The position numbers and the translations under genes are program-made. Below the pieces are notes generated by a model, which saw only the letters and a list, made by a program, of their open reading frames with translations, was not told the origin of the DNA and did no database searches. From Exiguobacterium sp. J17977 (GTDB taxonomy: Bacteria > Bacillota > Bacilli > Exiguobacteriales > Exiguobacteriaceae), in NCBI RefSeq assembly GCF_018616375.1, contig NZ_JAEQBB010000005.1, positions 172,628 through 236,627 of the forward strand: a stretch of DNA of 64,000 nucleotides, in the 5' to 3' direction. Of this stretch, positions 31,455-42,117 are shown piece after piece; position 1 is the first letter of the stretch, and each line of letters starts with the position of its first letter.

Positions 31455-33295
31455 CAGTCATTCACCTCCACGATCGTATCGAACGGGATGGTGAAGTAAA
31501 TCGTCGTGCCGCGTCCAAACTCACTCTCAGCCCAAATGTCGCCGCCATGAGCCGACACGACTTCTTTGGCGATTGATAGACCGAGTCCGGTCCCGCCGAT
31601 ATTGCGGGCCCGAGCCTTGTCGACCCGATAGAACCGTTCAAAGATTTTTTTCAAGTTCGATTTCGGGATACCGACCCCTTCATCCTTAATGCCGATGACG
31701 AGCCGCTTGGCCCGGAGCATCGTCCGGAACGTAATCGTCCCGCCTTCCGGCGAGAACTTGATGGCGTTCGTGATGATGTTGTCGATGACTTGCGTCATCT
31801 TATCTTGATCGGCATGGACGTACACGCGGCGTTTCATGAGCTTACGGCGGAACTGAATCGTCTCGCCTTTCGTCATCTCATGTCGCTCGATGATATCGTT
31901 GAAGAACTGAATGAAGTCGAACTTCACTTTTTGCATCGTATATTCTTTGCTGTCCATCTTCGACAGTTGCAACAAATCGTTGACGAGGCGAATCATCCGC
32001 TCCGTCTCGTTCTGTGTCGTCTCGAGGAAGCGTGGGGCGAGCTCGTCGTCCTTATACGCGCCTTCCGCGAGTACTTCGAGGTAACTCCGCATCGTCGTGA
32101 GCGGCGTCCGCAGCTCGTGGCTGACGTTCGCGACGAACTCACGGCGGTCTTGCTCGACTTGTTCTTGCTCGGTCACATCGTGCAAGACGACAATCAGACC
32201 GGTAATCGGTCCGCTATGCTTTTGAATCGGCGAGAAGTAGGCGCGGACGAGGAACAGTTCTTCGTCCGTACTGAGGTCGATCAGTTTCGGCGGCATCGTG
32301 CCGTCTTCCGGGATGACAATCTCATCGTCAAACTCGAGCAGGTTCTGAAGGTTTGCCCCCATCGCCTCTTCTTCGGCGAGCCCGATCATATCGCGGGCCT
32401 GATCGTTCATCAAGATGACCCGGAGCGATCGATCCGTCGCGACGACCCCGTCCGACATGTTCTCGAGGACGCTCGTCAAGCGGCGTCGCTCGGCCTCGGT
32501 CGTGGCGTTCGCTTCCATCAGCTCATCGGTCAATTCGTTGAAGGCGTAGGCGAGTTGGCCGACCTCATCATCGGAATAGACTTTAACTTTCCGCGAGAAA
32601 TTCCCTTTTCGCATCTCGACGGCTTGTCGACGCATATCCGCAATCGGTCGCGTAATCGTCCGTGACAGCAAAATCCCGAGAATCGACGTGATGATGAGGG
32701 CGATGAGCGTCCCGGTCGCGAGGATCCGGGTCACTTGTTCCATCTGGTTATAGATGGACTTCATCGACGCCTCGATATAAATCATCCCGGTCGTCGTCCC
32801 ATCGACCTCGGATTTGACTGGAACGGCGACGACGCGCATCCGTTCGTTCGAGTCTTCATAGACGAGCGTCTCTTGCGCCCCGCTCGTCGCGAATGATTTT
32901 TGAATGAACGAGTTCGCCGTCCGTTGTCCGACGAGACTCTGGTTGTTCGGGTTCGACGTCGCCCGGACGACACTGTTCGTGTCGATAATCTGGACTTCGC
33001 GAATGTCGTCAGCTAGCGTCGTGCTCTCCGTAAACTCAGACAGCAGTTGATCCAGTACCTGGTTCAACTGCTGGTCCGAGGTCGAGTCACCGCCGTTCGA
33101 TGCGATCCCTTCACTGACGTTATAGCTCAGAAGGTTGGCCCGATCGACGAGCGACTGCGAGAAGTTGTTGATGTATTGTCGTTCGAGGGAGCGTACGAAG
33201 TACACTCCGATGACTTGCATCGCAACAAGAATGAGCAGCGCATAGATGACGACGAGCTTCCACTGGATAGATTTAAAGAAGTTCGTCCGTTTCAT
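31454..33295 (-). CDS. walK: Sensor histidine kinase WalK
   Basis: A 613-residue kinase. TM1 is at about 13-33, an extracellular Cache-like domain at about 35-185, TM2 at about 188-210, HAMP at about 211-263, and PAS at about 270-375. The HisKA domain has the phospho-acceptor His393 in ANVSHELRTPLTTM. The ATPase domain has NAIKFSPEGG (N box), DEGVGIP (G1) and GGTGLGLSI (G2). WalK phosphorylates WalR and controls autolysin genes and wall metabolism; it is essential in most Firmicutes. Three bases separate it from walR. Confidence 0.97.
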   Translation of the reverse strand: MKRTNFFKSIQWKLVVIYALLILVAMQVIGVYFVRSLERQYINNFSQSLVDRANLLSYNVSEGIASNGGDSTSDQQLNQVLDQLLSEFTESTTLADDIREVQIIDTNSVVRATSNPNNQSLVGQRTANSFIQKSFATSGAQETLVYEDSNERMRVVAVPVKSEVDGTTTGMIYIEASMKSIYNQMEQVTRILATGTLIALIITSILGILLSRTITRPIADMRRQAVEMRKGNFSRKVKVYSDDEVGQLAYAFNELTDELMEANATTEAERRRLTSVLENMSDGVVATDRSLRVILMNDQARDMIGLAEEEAMGANLQNLLEFDDEIVIPEDGTMPPKLIDLSTDEELFLVRAYFSPIQKHSGPITGLIVVLHDVTEQEQVEQDRREFVANVSHELRTPLTTMRSYLEVLAEGAYKDDELAPRFLETTQNETERMIRLVNDLLQLSKMDSKEYTMQKVKFDFIQFFNDIIERHEMTKGETIQFRRKLMKRRVYVHADQDKMTQVIDNIITNAIKFSPEGGTITFRTMLRAKRLVIGIKDEGVGIPKSNLKKIFERFYRVDKARARNIGGTGLGLSIAKEVVSAHGGDIWAESEFGRGTTIYFTIPFDTIVEVND

Positions 33296-33298
33296 CGT

Positions 33299-34009
33299 TT
33301 AGTCTTCTTCTCCTGCTTTTAAATAGTAACCGACACCACGGCGCGTGATGATATACGTCGGCGTCGATGGGTTGTCTTCGACTTTCTCACGCAACCGGCG
33401 GACCGTCACGTCGACCGTCCGGACGTCGCCGAAGTAGTCATAGCCCCACACCGTCTGAAGCAAATGCTCGCGTGTCATGACTTGCCCGATGTTTTGGGCG
33501 AGGTAGTGGATGAGCTCGAACTCACGGTGCGTCAGTTCGATTTTCTCTTCCCGTTTCGTGACCATGTACGAATCCGGATGAATCGTCAAATCACCGATCA
33601 CGATATCGTTGTCGTTGGCACCTTTCGTCTCTGGGGCCGGGGCCGTTGCGTGACGGCGCATGTTCGCCTTGACGCGGGCCAAGAGCTCGCGTGAGCTGAA
33701 CGGCTTCGTGACGTAATCGTCGGCACCGAGCTCAAGTCCGAGCACTTTATCAATCTCAGAGTCTTTCGCCGTCAACATGATAATCGGCATGTCGTACTTC
33801 TTACGGACTTCACGGCACACTTCCATGCCGTCTTTGAGCGGCAACATGATGTCGAGCAAAATCAAATCCGGTTTGACTTCTTCGACTTTCACGAGCGCCT
33901 CTTCCCCGTCATAGGCGACGTGGACTTGGTATCCTTCTTTTTCAAGCTTAAACTTCAATATATCTGCGATTGGTTGTTCGTCATCTACCACTAAAATCGT
34001 ACGATCCAT
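33299..34009 (-). CDS. walR: Response regulator WalR
   Basis: A 236-residue OmpR-type regulator. The receiver domain has Asp9/Asp10, phospho-acceptor Asp53 (LLDIMLP), Thr in MLTAKDS, and Lys in VTKPFSS. A winged-helix DNA-binding domain follows ([45 protein letters not shown]). It is the partner of WalK and first gene of the wal operon. The ATG follows AGGAGGA. A TACAAT -10-like hexamer lies about 40 bases upstream. Confidence 0.97.
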   Translation of the reverse strand: MDRTILVVDDEQPIADILKFKLEKEGYQVHVAYDGEEALVKVEEVKPDLILLDIMLPLKDGMEVCREVRKKYDMPIIMLTAKDSEIDKVLGLELGADDYVTKPFSSRELLARVKANMRRHATAPAPETKGANDNDIVIGDLTIHPDSYMVTKREEKIELTHREFELIHYLAQNIGQVMTREHLLQTVWGYDYFGDVRTVDVTVRRLREKVEDNPSTPTYIITRRGVGYYLKAGEED

Positions 34010-34102
34010 TCAGTGAGTCCTCCTCTTATCGTTAAACGTACATGTCTACATTGTAACTCTTTTTCTATATGTTAGAAAGCGTGGTCCATTTCCGTGGAAA
34101 TG

Positions 34103-34126
34103 AAAAGAGAGCCACGAGGGCTCTCT
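34103..34126 (-). terminator. Terminator of purA
   Basis: AGAGAGCC and GGCTCTCT pair over 8 bp with a T4 run on the minus strand, four bases after the purA stop. A second small inverted repeat (CATTTCC/GGAAATG, 34087-34102) follows directly. Confidence 0.8.
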
Positions 34127-34129
34127 ATC

Positions 34130-35419
34130 TTATGCTTCGTAAATGTCACGCAAGATGACCGTCTGCTCACGTGCCGGTCCGACCGAGAACGTCAACAATT
34201 CGATGCCTGTCAACGCTTCGATGCGTTTGACATAGTTTTGCGCGTTTACCGGCAAGTCTTCGAACTTACGGATGCCTGTGATATCTTCTGTCCAACCTGG
34301 GAGCTCTTCGAACACCGGCTTGCACTGCTCGAGCACGCGGAAGTTCGGCGGGTACTCATCAAGGAGCTTGCCTTCGAATTCGTATGCCGTACAAATCTTG
34401 AGCGTCTCAAGACCCGTCAACACGTCAATCGAGTTGAGGCAAAGGTCTGTGATGCCGCTGACGCGACGTGAGTGGCGGACGACGACCGAGTCGAACCAAC
34501 CGACGCGACGTGGACGGCCTGTCGTCGTACCGTACTCTTTTCCGACTTCACGGATCGTGTGACCGATTTCATCGTCAAGCTGGGTCGGGAACGGGCCGTC
34601 TCCGACGCGTGACGTGTACGCCTTACAGACGCCGACGACGTGATGGATCTTCGATGGACCGATACCGGCACCGCTCGATACGCCGCCTGAAGCCGCGTTC
34701 GATGATGTGACGAACGGGTACGTTCCGTGGTCGATGTCTAGCAATACACCTTGTGCGCCTTCGAAGAGCACTTTCTGTTCTTCGTCGAGCGCGTTGTTCA
34801 ACACGACCGATGTATCACATACGTACTTGGCAAACTGTTGGCCGTACGCATAGTATTCTTCGAAGATGTCATCGAATTCGATCGCATCGACTTCGTACAT
34901 CTTCACGAACATGCGGTTTTTAATCGTGAGGACCGTCTTGAGCTTCTCGGCGAACACTTCTTTGTCGAGCAAGTCGGCGATGCGAATCCCGATGCGCGCC
35001 GCTTTGTCCATGTAGCAAGGACCGATTCCTTTGAGTGTCGTCCCGACTTTGGCGTCGCCTTTCGCGTCCTCTTCGAGCTTGTCCTGCAACTGGTGATACG
35101 GCAAGATGACGTGGGCCCGGTTCGAGATGCGGAGGTTATCCGTGCTCACACCGCGCTCGTGCAAATACGCGAGCTCCGTGACGAGCGATTTCGGATTGAC
35201 GACCATCCCGTTCCCGATGACACATGTTTTGTCCGAGTAGAAGATCCCCGATGGAATCAAGTGAAGTTTATACTTCGTATCGTTGAAGACGATCGTATGA
35301 CCAGCGTTGTCTCCCCCTTGATAACGCGCGACGACCTCGGCCTGCTTCGATAAGAAGTCCGTGATTTTTCCTTTACCTTCATCGCCCCACTGCGTTCCCA
35401 CTACGACTACTGATGACAT
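34130..35419 (-). CDS. purA: Adenylosuccinate synthetase PurA
   Basis: A 429-residue enzyme, full length. The N-terminal [16 protein letters not shown] holds the P-loop and the catalytic Asp; GDNAGHTI supplies the catalytic His. Further signatures are [16 protein letters not shown] and [12 protein letters not shown]. It joins IMP and aspartate with GTP to make adenylosuccinate, the first step to AMP. A promoter and two inverted PurBoxes lie upstream, so PurR repression is expected. Confidence 0.97.
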   Translation of the reverse strand: MSSVVVVGTQWGDEGKGKITDFLSKQAEVVARYQGGDNAGHTIVFNDTKYKLHLIPSGIFYSDKTCVIGNGMVVNPKSLVTELAYLHERGVSTDNLRISNRAHVILPYHQLQDKLEEDAKGDAKVGTTLKGIGPCYMDKAARIGIRIADLLDKEVFAEKLKTVLTIKNRMFVKMYEVDAIEFDDIFEEYYAYGQQFAKYVCDTSVVLNNALDEEQKVLFEGAQGVLLDIDHGTYPFVTSSNAASGGVSSGAGIGPSKIHHVVGVCKAYTSRVGDGPFPTQLDDEIGHTIREVGKEYGTTTGRPRRVGWFDSVVVRHSRRVSGITDLCLNSIDVLTGLETLKICTAYEFEGKLLDEYPPNFRVLEQCKPVFEELPGWTEDITGIRKFEDLPVNAQNYVKRIEALTGIELLTFSVGPAREQTVILRDIYEA

Positions 35420-35464
35420 AATGAATCCTCCTTGTAGATAAACGTTCTATTCAAACCATCCGTA

Positions 35465-35493
35465 AGTGTACACTTGCTCTTGTTGAAAGTCAA
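35465..35493 (-). promoter_or_regulatory. purA promoter
   Basis: On the minus strand TTGACT and TACACT are separated by 17 bases. The -10 is about 45 bases upstream of the purA ATG. Confidence 0.65.
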
Positions 35494-35496
35494 CCT

Positions 35497-35540
35497 AATA
35501 CCGAACGATATTTTTAAGTTGTAATCTTTCGTTCGTTATT
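35497..35540. promoter_or_regulatory. Pair of inverted PurBoxes (PurR operator)
   Basis: AATACCGAACGAT (35497-35509) and, on the other strand, AATAACGAACGAAA (35527-35540) share the CGAAC core. They face each other with 17 bases between, just upstream of the -35. This is the standard PurR control-region layout of Bacilli. Confidence 0.7.
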
Positions 35541-35608
35541 GACGTGTCATTTCTCGTTCAATGATGGAATTTTTTAAAATCAAGATACGTTTAGGTCTAA
35601 AGACCGAC

Positions 35609-35638
35609 AAAAAAAGGCGACGTCTCGTGACGTCGCCT
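35609..35638 (-). terminator. Terminator of dnaB
   Basis: AGGCGACGTC and GACGTCGCCT form a perfect 10-bp stem around TCGT. A T7 run follows on the minus strand, about 19 bases after the dnaB stop. Confidence 0.9.
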
Positions 35639-35656
35639 TCGGCGGACTCATTCGTC

Positions 35657-37009
35657 CTACATCGGCGGCGCAAAGGCTTGCGTCTCCATGTTGACGAATT
35701 TATTGTATTCTTTTCGGAACGAGAGTTTGACCGTCCCGGTCGGACCGTTACGCTGCTTAGCGATGATGATCTCGATCGTGTTGGCGTCTTCACTCTCTTT
35801 GTCGTAATAGTCATCCCGGTATAAGAAGGCGACGATATCGGCATCTTGCTCGATTGCCCCGGATTCCCGGATATCCGACATCATCGGCCGTTTGTCTTGA
35901 CGGCTCTCAACACCACGTGAGAGCTGCGACAAGGCGATGACCGGTACTTGAAGCTCACGCGCGATCGCTTTGAGCGTACGCGAGATTTCCGAGACTTCTT
36001 GTTGCCGGTTCTCGCCCGGCTTGCCGTTTCCGACGATGAGCTGCAAGTAGTCGATCATGATCATGCCGAGGCCGTGCTCTTGTTTCAAGCGGCGGCACTT
36101 GGCCCGAATCTCGTTGACGCGAAGACCCGGCGTGTCATCGATATAGATACCGGCTTGTGATAACGATGACATGGCGAGCGAGAGCCGCCCCCAGTCCTCG
36201 GCCTCGAGCCGTCCCGTCCGTAGACGCTGGGCGTCGATATTGCCTTCCGCACAGAGCATACGCATGACGAGCTGCTCGGCACCCATCTCCAAACTGAAGA
36301 TGGCGACGTTCTCGCCGGTACGGACGGCCACGTTTTGCGAGATGTTCAAGGCGAAGGCCGTCTTCCCGACGGAAGGACGGGCCGCGACGATGATGAGGTC
36401 GTTGCGTTGGAAACCGGCGGTCATCTTGTCGAGATCACTGAACCCGGTCGCGATTCCGGTGATTTCGCCGCTCGATTGGTGCAGTTTTTCAATCGTCGAG
36501 TAGGCGTCCGATAAGACGGAGCCGATTGGATGGAAACTTGACTGCCCTTTGCGTTGCGACACTTTTAAAATGTTCCGCTCGGCGTCTGACAGGACGGCAT
36601 CGACCTCGTCTTGGCGTTCGTAGCCGTCCGAGACGATGTTCGTCGCAGTCCGAATCAAGCGGCGGAGCGCCGCCTTTTGGTCGACGACGTTCAAATAATA
36701 ACCGATGTTGCCGATGGCTGGAACCGCTTCGGCGATTTCCGCCAAATAGTTCAACCCACCGATTTCATCGAGAATGCCTTGGGCTTGAAGCTCCGAACTG
36801 AGCGTGACCAAATCGACGAGTTCGCCGCGGTCGTTAATCTTCAGCATCGCCTCAAAAATCCGTTGATGGCTGACACGATAAAAGTCGTCCGGGTCGACCC
36901 GCTCCGAGGCCGTAATCAGCCGATCGGAATCGAGAATGACGGCCCCAAGGACAGCTTGTTCCGCTTCGACGCTATGTGGCGGGGTGTTGACTTGAATCGC
37001 ATCACTCAT
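35657..37009 (-). CDS. dnaB: Replicative DNA helicase DnaB (DnaC of B. subtilis)
   Basis: A 450-residue hexameric helicase. The N-terminal domain (about 1-150) starts TPPHSVEAEQAVLGA. The RecA-like motor has Walker A in VAARPSVGKTAFALN (about 208-222), Walker B in MIMIDYLQLI, and the arginine-finger region at RESGAIEQDADI. It unwinds DNA at the replication fork and contacts primase through the N-terminal domain. It lies 18 bases downstream of rplI on the same strand, a common arrangement. Confidence 0.97.
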   Translation of the reverse strand: MSDAIQVNTPPHSVEAEQAVLGAVILDSDRLITASERVDPDDFYRVSHQRIFEAMLKINDRGELVDLVTLSSELQAQGILDEIGGLNYLAEIAEAVPAIGNIGYYLNVVDQKAALRRLIRTATNIVSDGYERQDEVDAVLSDAERNILKVSQRKGQSSFHPIGSVLSDAYSTIEKLHQSSGEITGIATGFSDLDKMTAGFQRNDLIIVAARPSVGKTAFALNISQNVAVRTGENVAIFSLEMGAEQLVMRMLCAEGNIDAQRLRTGRLEAEDWGRLSLAMSSLSQAGIYIDDTPGLRVNEIRAKCRRLKQEHGLGMIMIDYLQLIVGNGKPGENRQQEVSEISRTLKAIARELQVPVIALSQLSRGVESRQDKRPMMSDIRESGAIEQDADIVAFLYRDDYYDKESEDANTIEIIIAKQRNGPTGTVKLSFRKEYNKFVNMETQAFAPPM

Positions 37010-37027
37010 ACGTTGTCTACCTCACCT

Positions 37028-37471
37028 TCACGCTTCTTGAACATGAACGTTTAACAAAGCCGTGACGTCATGATGCAACTTCACCGGCACTTTCGTGAAC
37101 CCGAGCGCTTTGATTGGGTGCTCAAGCTCGATTTTACGCTTGTCGATCTTGTAGCCCATCCCTTTCAACGCTTCACCGATTTGTTTGCTCGTGACCGAAC
37201 CGAAGACGCGTCCGCCCTCACCTGATTTCGTCTTGACGACGATCGTCTCTTTTTCAAGCTTGTCCTTCAACTGCTGGGCTTGCTTCAATTCCTCTTCGGC
37301 CGCTTCTTCAGCGCGTCGCTCTTTTGCGGCGAACGCCTTCAAGTTACCCGGTGTCGCTTCGACCGCCAAGTTCTTTTTGAAGAGTACGTTCTTCGCATAC
37401 GCGTCCGCGACGTCTTTGACGTCACCCGCTTTCCCTTGACCTTTTACATCTACTTTTAAAATGACTTTCAT
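37028..37471 (-). CDS. rplI: 50S ribosomal protein L9
   Basis: A 147-residue L9 with the N-terminal rRNA-binding domain ([34 protein letters not shown]), a long connecting helix (about 45-80) and the C-terminal domain with [12 protein letters not shown]. The ATG overlaps the gdpP stop by four bases, so the genes are coupled. Confidence 0.98.
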   Translation of the reverse strand: MKVILKVDVKGQGKAGDVKDVADAYAKNVLFKKNLAVEATPGNLKAFAAKERRAEEAAEEELKQAQQLKDKLEKETIVVKTKSGEGGRVFGSVTSKQIGEALKGMGYKIDKRKIELEHPIKALGFTKVPVKLHHDVTALLNVHVQEA

Positions 37472-39459
37472 TCAGAATCCTCTCCCTCTGTTTCATCTGT
37501 CATATAATGATCAATCGCTTCTTGTAATAACGTCTTTGCCTGTTCCCGGCTCACGTTCAATTGCGTCGCCGCGTTCGTCAAATGGCCGCCCCCGTCCAGC
37601 ATCTCCATGATGACTTGGACGTTGACGTCACCGAGCGAACGCGCACTGATGCCGGTCCGGCCGTCTGGTAAGATGGCGATGACGAACGACGCTTTGACGC
37701 CCTCCATGTTGAGAAGTTGATCGGCCGATTGGGCAATCAACACTTGATGATGCGCCTCATCGTCCGAGGCGACGGCAATCGCCATGCCTCCGGAATAGAT
37801 GTCTGTATTTTCAAGAATATGGGACTGCTCGATATACGAATCGAGGTCTTGACGCATGAAATGTTGGACGAGCACGGTATCGGCCCCTTGAATTCGAAGG
37901 AAGGAAGCGGCATCGAACGTCCGCGACCCCGTCCGCAAGGTGAATCCTTTCGTATCGACCATGATGCCCGCGAGGAGCGACGTCGCCTCTAAAATCGACA
38001 GTTTGCGCGTGCCGGCCTGATACTCGATCAGCTCGGTCACGAGTTCACACGTCGAAGACGCGTACGGCTCCATGTAGACGAGGACCGGGTCCTCGATAAA
38101 CTCTTCGCCGCGACGATGGTGGTCGATGACGACGACCCGTTCCGCCCGGTCCAAAATGTCCCGCGAGATGACGAGCGACGGCCGGTGCGTATCGACGACG
38201 ACGAGGAGCGTCTGTTCATCGATGAGCGGTTGGGCTTCAAACTCCGTCAAGAAACGACTATATAGATCTTCATCGTTCTCGACTTCATGGACGAGCCGTT
38301 GAATGCCAACGCTCGTCTCACCGGCCGGAATGACGACGTACGCTTCGCGTCCAACGAATTCAGCCAGTTTCATGATGCCGATCGAGGCACCGAGCGAGTC
38401 CATATCCGGGTTTTTGTGGCCCATGATGAGGACCCGGCTCGACTCCCGAATCAAATCGCGCATCGAGTTTGAGATGACGCGGGCCCGAACCCGGGTCCGT
38501 TTCTCGGTCGGGTTCGTCTTGCCGCCGAAAAAGCGGACTTTTCCGTTATGACGTTTGACGACGACCTGGTCCCCGCCGCGCCCGAGCCCTAAATCGAGAC
38601 TCGATTGCGACAAGTTGCCGAGCTCCGTCAACGTCGTCTCTCCGCAGCCGATGCCGATGGAGAGTGTGAGCGGAATTTTATGCTCTTTCGTCGCCTCGCG
38701 GACCTCGTCGAGAATCGAGAAACGATTGTTCTCGAGTTCAGAGAGCGTCCGTTCGTTCATGACGAGAAAGAAGCGGTCAGCTGCCGTCCGGCGCATATAG
38801 ATGTGATATTTTTGAGCCCATTGGTTCAATAGGACCGTCACGCGTCGATTGATTTCACTGCGAACCTGCTCATCGACGGCGGTCGACATCTCATCATAGT
38901 TATCTAAATACAAGACGCCAATCACGGTCTGCGTTTCCGAGTATTTTTGTTCAATCTCTGCCTCATCCGTCATATCAAACAAGTACAGTGTCTGATATTC
39001 CTTATTGTAGAGGACGCGATACACGCGATCCCCGACTTCGATGGTCGCCTCGTCCTCTTCTTCCTCGACCAACTCGGTAAACGCCGAGTGAATCGAGTCG
39101 AGCGGGATGCCGAGTTCCATCTCAAGCTCAAAGATGAGCCGAGACTGTTCATTGAACCAGCTGATGCGACGCGCTTCGTCGAAGACGAGAATCCCGATCG
39201 GCATGCCGGTGAGCGCTTCTTTCCCGACATCTTCAATCCGATGCGATAAGGAATGGACGTATTGCTCCCATGCCTTGCGTTCGCGCCGAATCGTCACTTG
39301 CTGATAGATGAAAAAAATCAGCGTGCCCACGAACAGGGTGATTGCCGCCACAATGCTGTAGAACGCCAATCCCAACGCGACGAGCATTCCAATCACATAT
39401 GGAATCGCGTAACGCGCGTACTGGTTCTTCACTGATGTTATTGCTTCACCACTGTGCAT
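37468..39459 (-). CDS. gdpP: Cyclic-di-AMP phosphodiesterase GdpP
   Basis: A 663-residue membrane enzyme. Two N-terminal TM helices lie at about 15-52, a PAS-like domain at about 85-150, a degenerate GGDEF domain at about 170-305, and the DHH/DHHA1 domain at about 335-650. The last has [20 protein letters not shown] and VIDHHRRG as metal-binding motifs and GGGHLTNAA near the end. It hydrolyses c-di-AMP to pApA and so affects wall stress tolerance and beta-lactam response. AGGAGG precedes the ATG. Confidence 0.96.
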   Translation of the reverse strand: MHSGEAITSVKNQYARYAIPYVIGMLVALGLAFYSIVAAITLFVGTLIFFIYQQVTIRRERKAWEQYVHSLSHRIEDVGKEALTGMPIGILVFDEARRISWFNEQSRLIFELEMELGIPLDSIHSAFTELVEEEEDEATIEVGDRVYRVLYNKEYQTLYLFDMTDEAEIEQKYSETQTVIGVLYLDNYDEMSTAVDEQVRSEINRRVTVLLNQWAQKYHIYMRRTAADRFFLVMNERTLSELENNRFSILDEVREATKEHKIPLTLSIGIGCGETTLTELGNLSQSSLDLGLGRGGDQVVVKRHNGKVRFFGGKTNPTEKRTRVRARVISNSMRDLIRESSRVLIMGHKNPDMDSLGASIGIMKLAEFVGREAYVVIPAGETSVGIQRLVHEVENDEDLYSRFLTEFEAQPLIDEQTLLVVVDTHRPSLVISRDILDRAERVVVIDHHRRGEEFIEDPVLVYMEPYASSTCELVTELIEYQAGTRKLSILEATSLLAGIMVDTKGFTLRTGSRTFDAASFLRIQGADTVLVQHFMRQDLDSYIEQSHILENTDIYSGGMAIAVASDDEAHHQVLIAQSADQLLNMEGVKASFVIAILPDGRTGISARSLGDVNVQVIMEMLDGGGHLTNAATQLNVSREQAKTLLQEAIDHYMTDETEGEDSE

Positions 39460-39567
39460 GTGTGCCTCCTAAAATGAGTGGTGTTCCCACCCATGATATC
39501 TAAATGGTTTCTGCTCTATCATACCATATCCGTCCGTTTCACTTACACTCCTACATCGGCTCGAAAA

Positions 39568-39600
39568 ACAAAAAACGACCTATCCCGAGGGATAAGCCGT
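39568..39600 (-). terminator. Terminator of the rpsF-ssb-rpsR operon
   Basis: A stem built on ATCCC/GGGAT with flanking wobble pairs (CTTATCCC-TC-GGGATAGG) and a T-run on the minus strand. It lies about ten bases after the rpsR stop. Confidence 0.75.
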
Positions 39601-39610
39601 GTGTCAAAAA

Positions 39611-39841
39611 TTACTCTGCAACGTATGGAAGCAAAGCCATTTGACGTGAGCGCTTGATAGCGACAGTAAGTGGACGTTGGTATTTCGCTGAAGTACCAGT
39701 CACACGACGTGGAAGAATTTTACCACGCTCCGAAACGAAGCGTTTGAGCAATTCTACGTCTTTATAATCGATATGAGTGATGTTGTTCGACGTAAAGAAA
39801 CATACTTTACGACGACGACGACCTCCTGGACGACGTGCCAT
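39611..39841 (-). CDS. rpsR: 30S ribosomal protein S18
   Basis: A 76-residue S18 with [20 protein letters not shown] and the signature [20 protein letters not shown]. It binds the platform of the 30S subunit as a dimer with S6, encoded in the same operon. The dimer is also the expected repressor binding the leader hairpin upstream of rpsF. Confidence 0.98.
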   Translation of the reverse strand: MARRPGGRRRRKVCFFTSNNITHIDYKDVELLKRFVSERGKILPRRVTGTSAKYQRPLTVAIKRSRQMALLPYVAE

Positions 39842-39882
39842 GTGAAGACCTCCTTTTTAGTTTAGTTTTCGAATCGGCGCGA

Positions 39883-40392
39883 TCAAAATGGCAGATCGTC
39901 ATCCGATAAGTCGATTTTTCCGCCACCCGAGAATGGGTCGGCTTCAAAACCTTTGTTTGAGTTCGAGGACTGAGATGAAGTCGAAGAAGCGGCTGCGCCC
40001 CATCCTGACCCACTTGACTCACCACCACCGAAGACATCTCCAGCCGGTGCTGTATCACGTTGCCCTGAGGCACCGCGTGGTTCAAGGAAGCGTACGCTAT
40101 CGGCTACGACTTCTGCCCGGTAACGACGTTGGCCATCTTGACCTTCGTAACTACTGATTTGAAGGCGACCGTCTACGCCGGCCATGCTGCCTTTTTTCAA
40201 ATATTGTGCCACGTTCTCTGCTTGTTTGCGCCAAACGACACAATCAATAAAGTCCGCCTCGCGCTTCCCATCTTGTCCAGTGAATGGACGATCGCAAGCG
40301 AGAGTAAAGCGAGTTACGGCAATCCCGCTCTGCGTGTAACGCATTTCTGGATCGCGTGTCAATCGACCAACTAACACAACTCGGTTAATCAT
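39883..40392 (-). CDS. ssb: Single-stranded DNA-binding protein SSB
   Basis: A 169-residue SSB. The OB fold is at 1-105 ([42 protein letters not shown]), followed by a Gly/Ser-rich linker and the acidic tip DLSDDDLPF, which recruits repair and replication proteins. The ATG at 40392 follows AAAGGGGA and is the family start; the frame is open to 40413. It lies between rpsF and rpsR, the normal arrangement. Confidence 0.97.
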   Translation of the reverse strand: MINRVVLVGRLTRDPEMRYTQSGIAVTRFTLACDRPFTGQDGKREADFIDCVVWRKQAENVAQYLKKGSMAGVDGRLQISSYEGQDGQRRYRAEVVADSVRFLEPRGASGQRDTAPAGDVFGGGESSGSGWGAAASSTSSQSSNSNKGFEADPFSGGGKIDLSDDDLPF

Positions 40393-40429
40393 CTCAAAGC
40401 TCCCCTTTCGCAATATGAAGCGTTAAGAA

Positions 40430-40717
40430 TTAACGCTCGTCTTTAGTTGTCATTTGACGGACAACGTCATCAGAGATCTTCATGAGACGCTCTGTTTCTT
40501 GAATCGCTTTAGGCTCAGCAGTGATGTTGAGAAGAACGTAGTGTCCTTCGCGCATCTTGTTGATTTCGTAAGCGAGACGACGTTTACCCATGTCTGTTGT
40601 TTTATCAACAGTACCACCGTTTTCAGTGATGACGTTGTTGAAGCGTTCGATTAAAGCTTTCTTAGCTTCCTCATCAACTGATGGACGGATAATGTAAAGA
40701 AGTTCGTATTTACGCAT
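40430..40717 (-). CDS. rpsF: 30S ribosomal protein S6
   Basis: A 95-residue S6 (MRKYELLYIIRPSVDEEAKK; DMGKRRLAYEINKMREGHYVLLN), full length. It forms a heterodimer with S18. First gene of rpsF-ssb-rpsR, with a strong AGAGGAGG ribosome site and a leader hairpin upstream. Confidence 0.98.
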   Translation of the reverse strand: MRKYELLYIIRPSVDEEAKKALIERFNNVITENGGTVDKTTDMGKRRLAYEINKMREGHYVLLNITAEPKAIQETERLMKISDDVVRQMTTKDER

Positions 40718-40744
40718 TATCTTTCACCTCCTCTTGGACTAACG

Positions 40745-40765
40745 GCTCCTACCGGTTGTAGGAGC
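40745..40765 (-). promoter_or_regulatory. S6:S18-type ribosomal protein leader hairpin
   Basis: GCTCCTAC and GTAGGAGC form an 8-bp stem with loop AACCG on the mRNA strand, 28 bases upstream of rpsF. No T-run follows, so it is not a terminator. S6:S18 leaders carry a hairpin with a CCG that imitates the 16S binding site. The CCG at the loop fits, so it is probably the autoregulatory site of this operon. Confidence 0.55.
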
Positions 40766-40847
40766 AAGGAGCAAACAATTGTTTTACTCACGTCATAATA
40801 TACTATCAAACTTCTGTTCGTTTTACAATACGTTTCCGTAAAATGGC

Positions 40848-41948
40848 TTAAACGTTGAAACGGAACGTGACGACGTCGCCATCTTGGAAGACATATTCTT
40901 TTCCTTCTGAGCGAAGTTTCCCTTGCTCTTTGACCGTCGTCATGTTGCCGGCAGCCGACAAGTCTTCATACGAGACAACTTCAGCCCGGATGAATCCGCG
41001 CTCAAAGTCAGAGTGGATAACGCCTGCACATTGTGGGGCTTTCATTCCTTGTTTGAACGTCCAAGCACGTACTTCTTTTTCACCGGCCGTGAAGTATGTC
41101 GCGAGACCGAGCGTCGAGTAAGCGGCACGAATCAATTGATCGAGACCTGACTCTTCGATACCGAGGTCTTGCAAGAACTCAAGACGCTCTTCTGGTTCGA
41201 GCTCTGAGATTTCTTCTTCGATACGGGCACAGATGACAATCACTTTCGCCTCTTCCGTCGCTGCGTGCTCACGCACGGCTTGAACGTATGGGTTTTGATC
41301 GGCATCCGCGACTTCGTCTTCACTGACGTTCGCGACGTAAAGCATCGGCTTCATCGTGAGCAATTGGAAGTGTTTGACGATGGCGAGTTGATCGTCCGTC
41401 AATTCAGCGACGCGAGCCGGGCGCTCAGATTCAAGGACAGCTTGAACGATTTCAAGTGCCTCGAGTTCTTGAGGGGCTCCCTTATCTTTCGACTTGACCA
41501 TTTTTTGAACGCGTGTGATGCGTTTCTCGACCAACTCAAGGTCGGCCAAAATCAATTCGAGGTTGATGGTCGTAATGTCATCGATTGGTGAGACTTTTCC
41601 GGCCACGTGCGTGATGTTGTCGTCTTCAAAGCAACGGACGACTTGACAAATCGCGTCGACTTCACGGATGTTGGCGAGGAATTTGTTTCCGAGACCTTCT
41701 CCTTTTGACGCGCCTTTCACGATTCCGGCGATGTCTGTAAACTCAAATGCGGTCGGTACGGTCTTCTTCGGTTTGACGAGTTCTGTCAACCGGTCGAGAC
41801 GCGCGTCCGGTACTTCGACGACCCCAACGTTCGGGTCGATTGTTGCGAACGGATAGTTGGCTGCTTCTACACCCGCTTGCGTGATGGCGTTAAATAATGT
41901 CGATTTCCCGACGTTCGGTAATCCGACGATTCCTGCTGTTAATCCCAC
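40848..41948 (-). CDS. ychF: Redox-regulated ATPase YchF
   Basis: A 366-residue Obg-family protein. The P-loop is [14 protein letters not shown] (about 8-21), switch and G3 follow in [19 protein letters not shown], and a coiled coil lies at about 130-200. The C-terminal TGS domain ends [11 protein letters not shown]. YchF prefers ATP over GTP and associates with ribosomes; it affects the response to oxidative stress and translation at weak codons. It stands upstream of rpsF, separated by the leader. Confidence 0.97.
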   Translation of the reverse strand: MGLTAGIVGLPNVGKSTLFNAITQAGVEAANYPFATIDPNVGVVEVPDARLDRLTELVKPKKTVPTAFEFTDIAGIVKGASKGEGLGNKFLANIREVDAICQVVRCFEDDNITHVAGKVSPIDDITTINLELILADLELVEKRITRVQKMVKSKDKGAPQELEALEIVQAVLESERPARVAELTDDQLAIVKHFQLLTMKPMLYVANVSEDEVADADQNPYVQAVREHAATEEAKVIVICARIEEEISELEPEERLEFLQDLGIEESGLDQLIRAAYSTLGLATYFTAGEKEVRAWTFKQGMKAPQCAGVIHSDFERGFIRAEVVSYEDLSAAGNMTTVKEQGKLRSEGKEYVFQDGDVVTFRFNV

Positions 41949-41969
41949 TTGTATGTCCTCCTCATCCGG

Positions 41970-41983
41970 CTTTCCCGGGAAAT
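41970..41983. promoter_or_regulatory. Noc-binding site (NBS)
   Basis: CTTTCCCGGGAAAT matches the Noc consensus ATTTCCCGGGAAAT at 13 of 14 positions. It lies 21 bases upstream of ychF. Noc bound at such sites keeps the division septum off the chromosome, and a noc gene lies 2.8 kb away. Confidence 0.65.
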
Positions 41984-42090
41984 GTTGATCCGTCTGTGGA
42001 GTGGGTACGTTCAGTACACCACACCTTCACATCCTTCACAATTATAGTTAGTCCTCGATTAAACCGCAACTCACGGTTGCAACATAGAGA

Positions 42091-42117
42091 AGAACGCCAC
42101 TTATTCAGCGGCGTTCT
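42091..42117 (-). terminator. Hairpin at the end of the mscS-DUF951 unit
   Basis: AGAACGCC and GGCGTTCT form an 8-bp stem overlapping the DUF951 stop codon. The following sequence has few Ts, so it may be a weak terminator or mRNA stabiliser. Confidence 0.5.
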
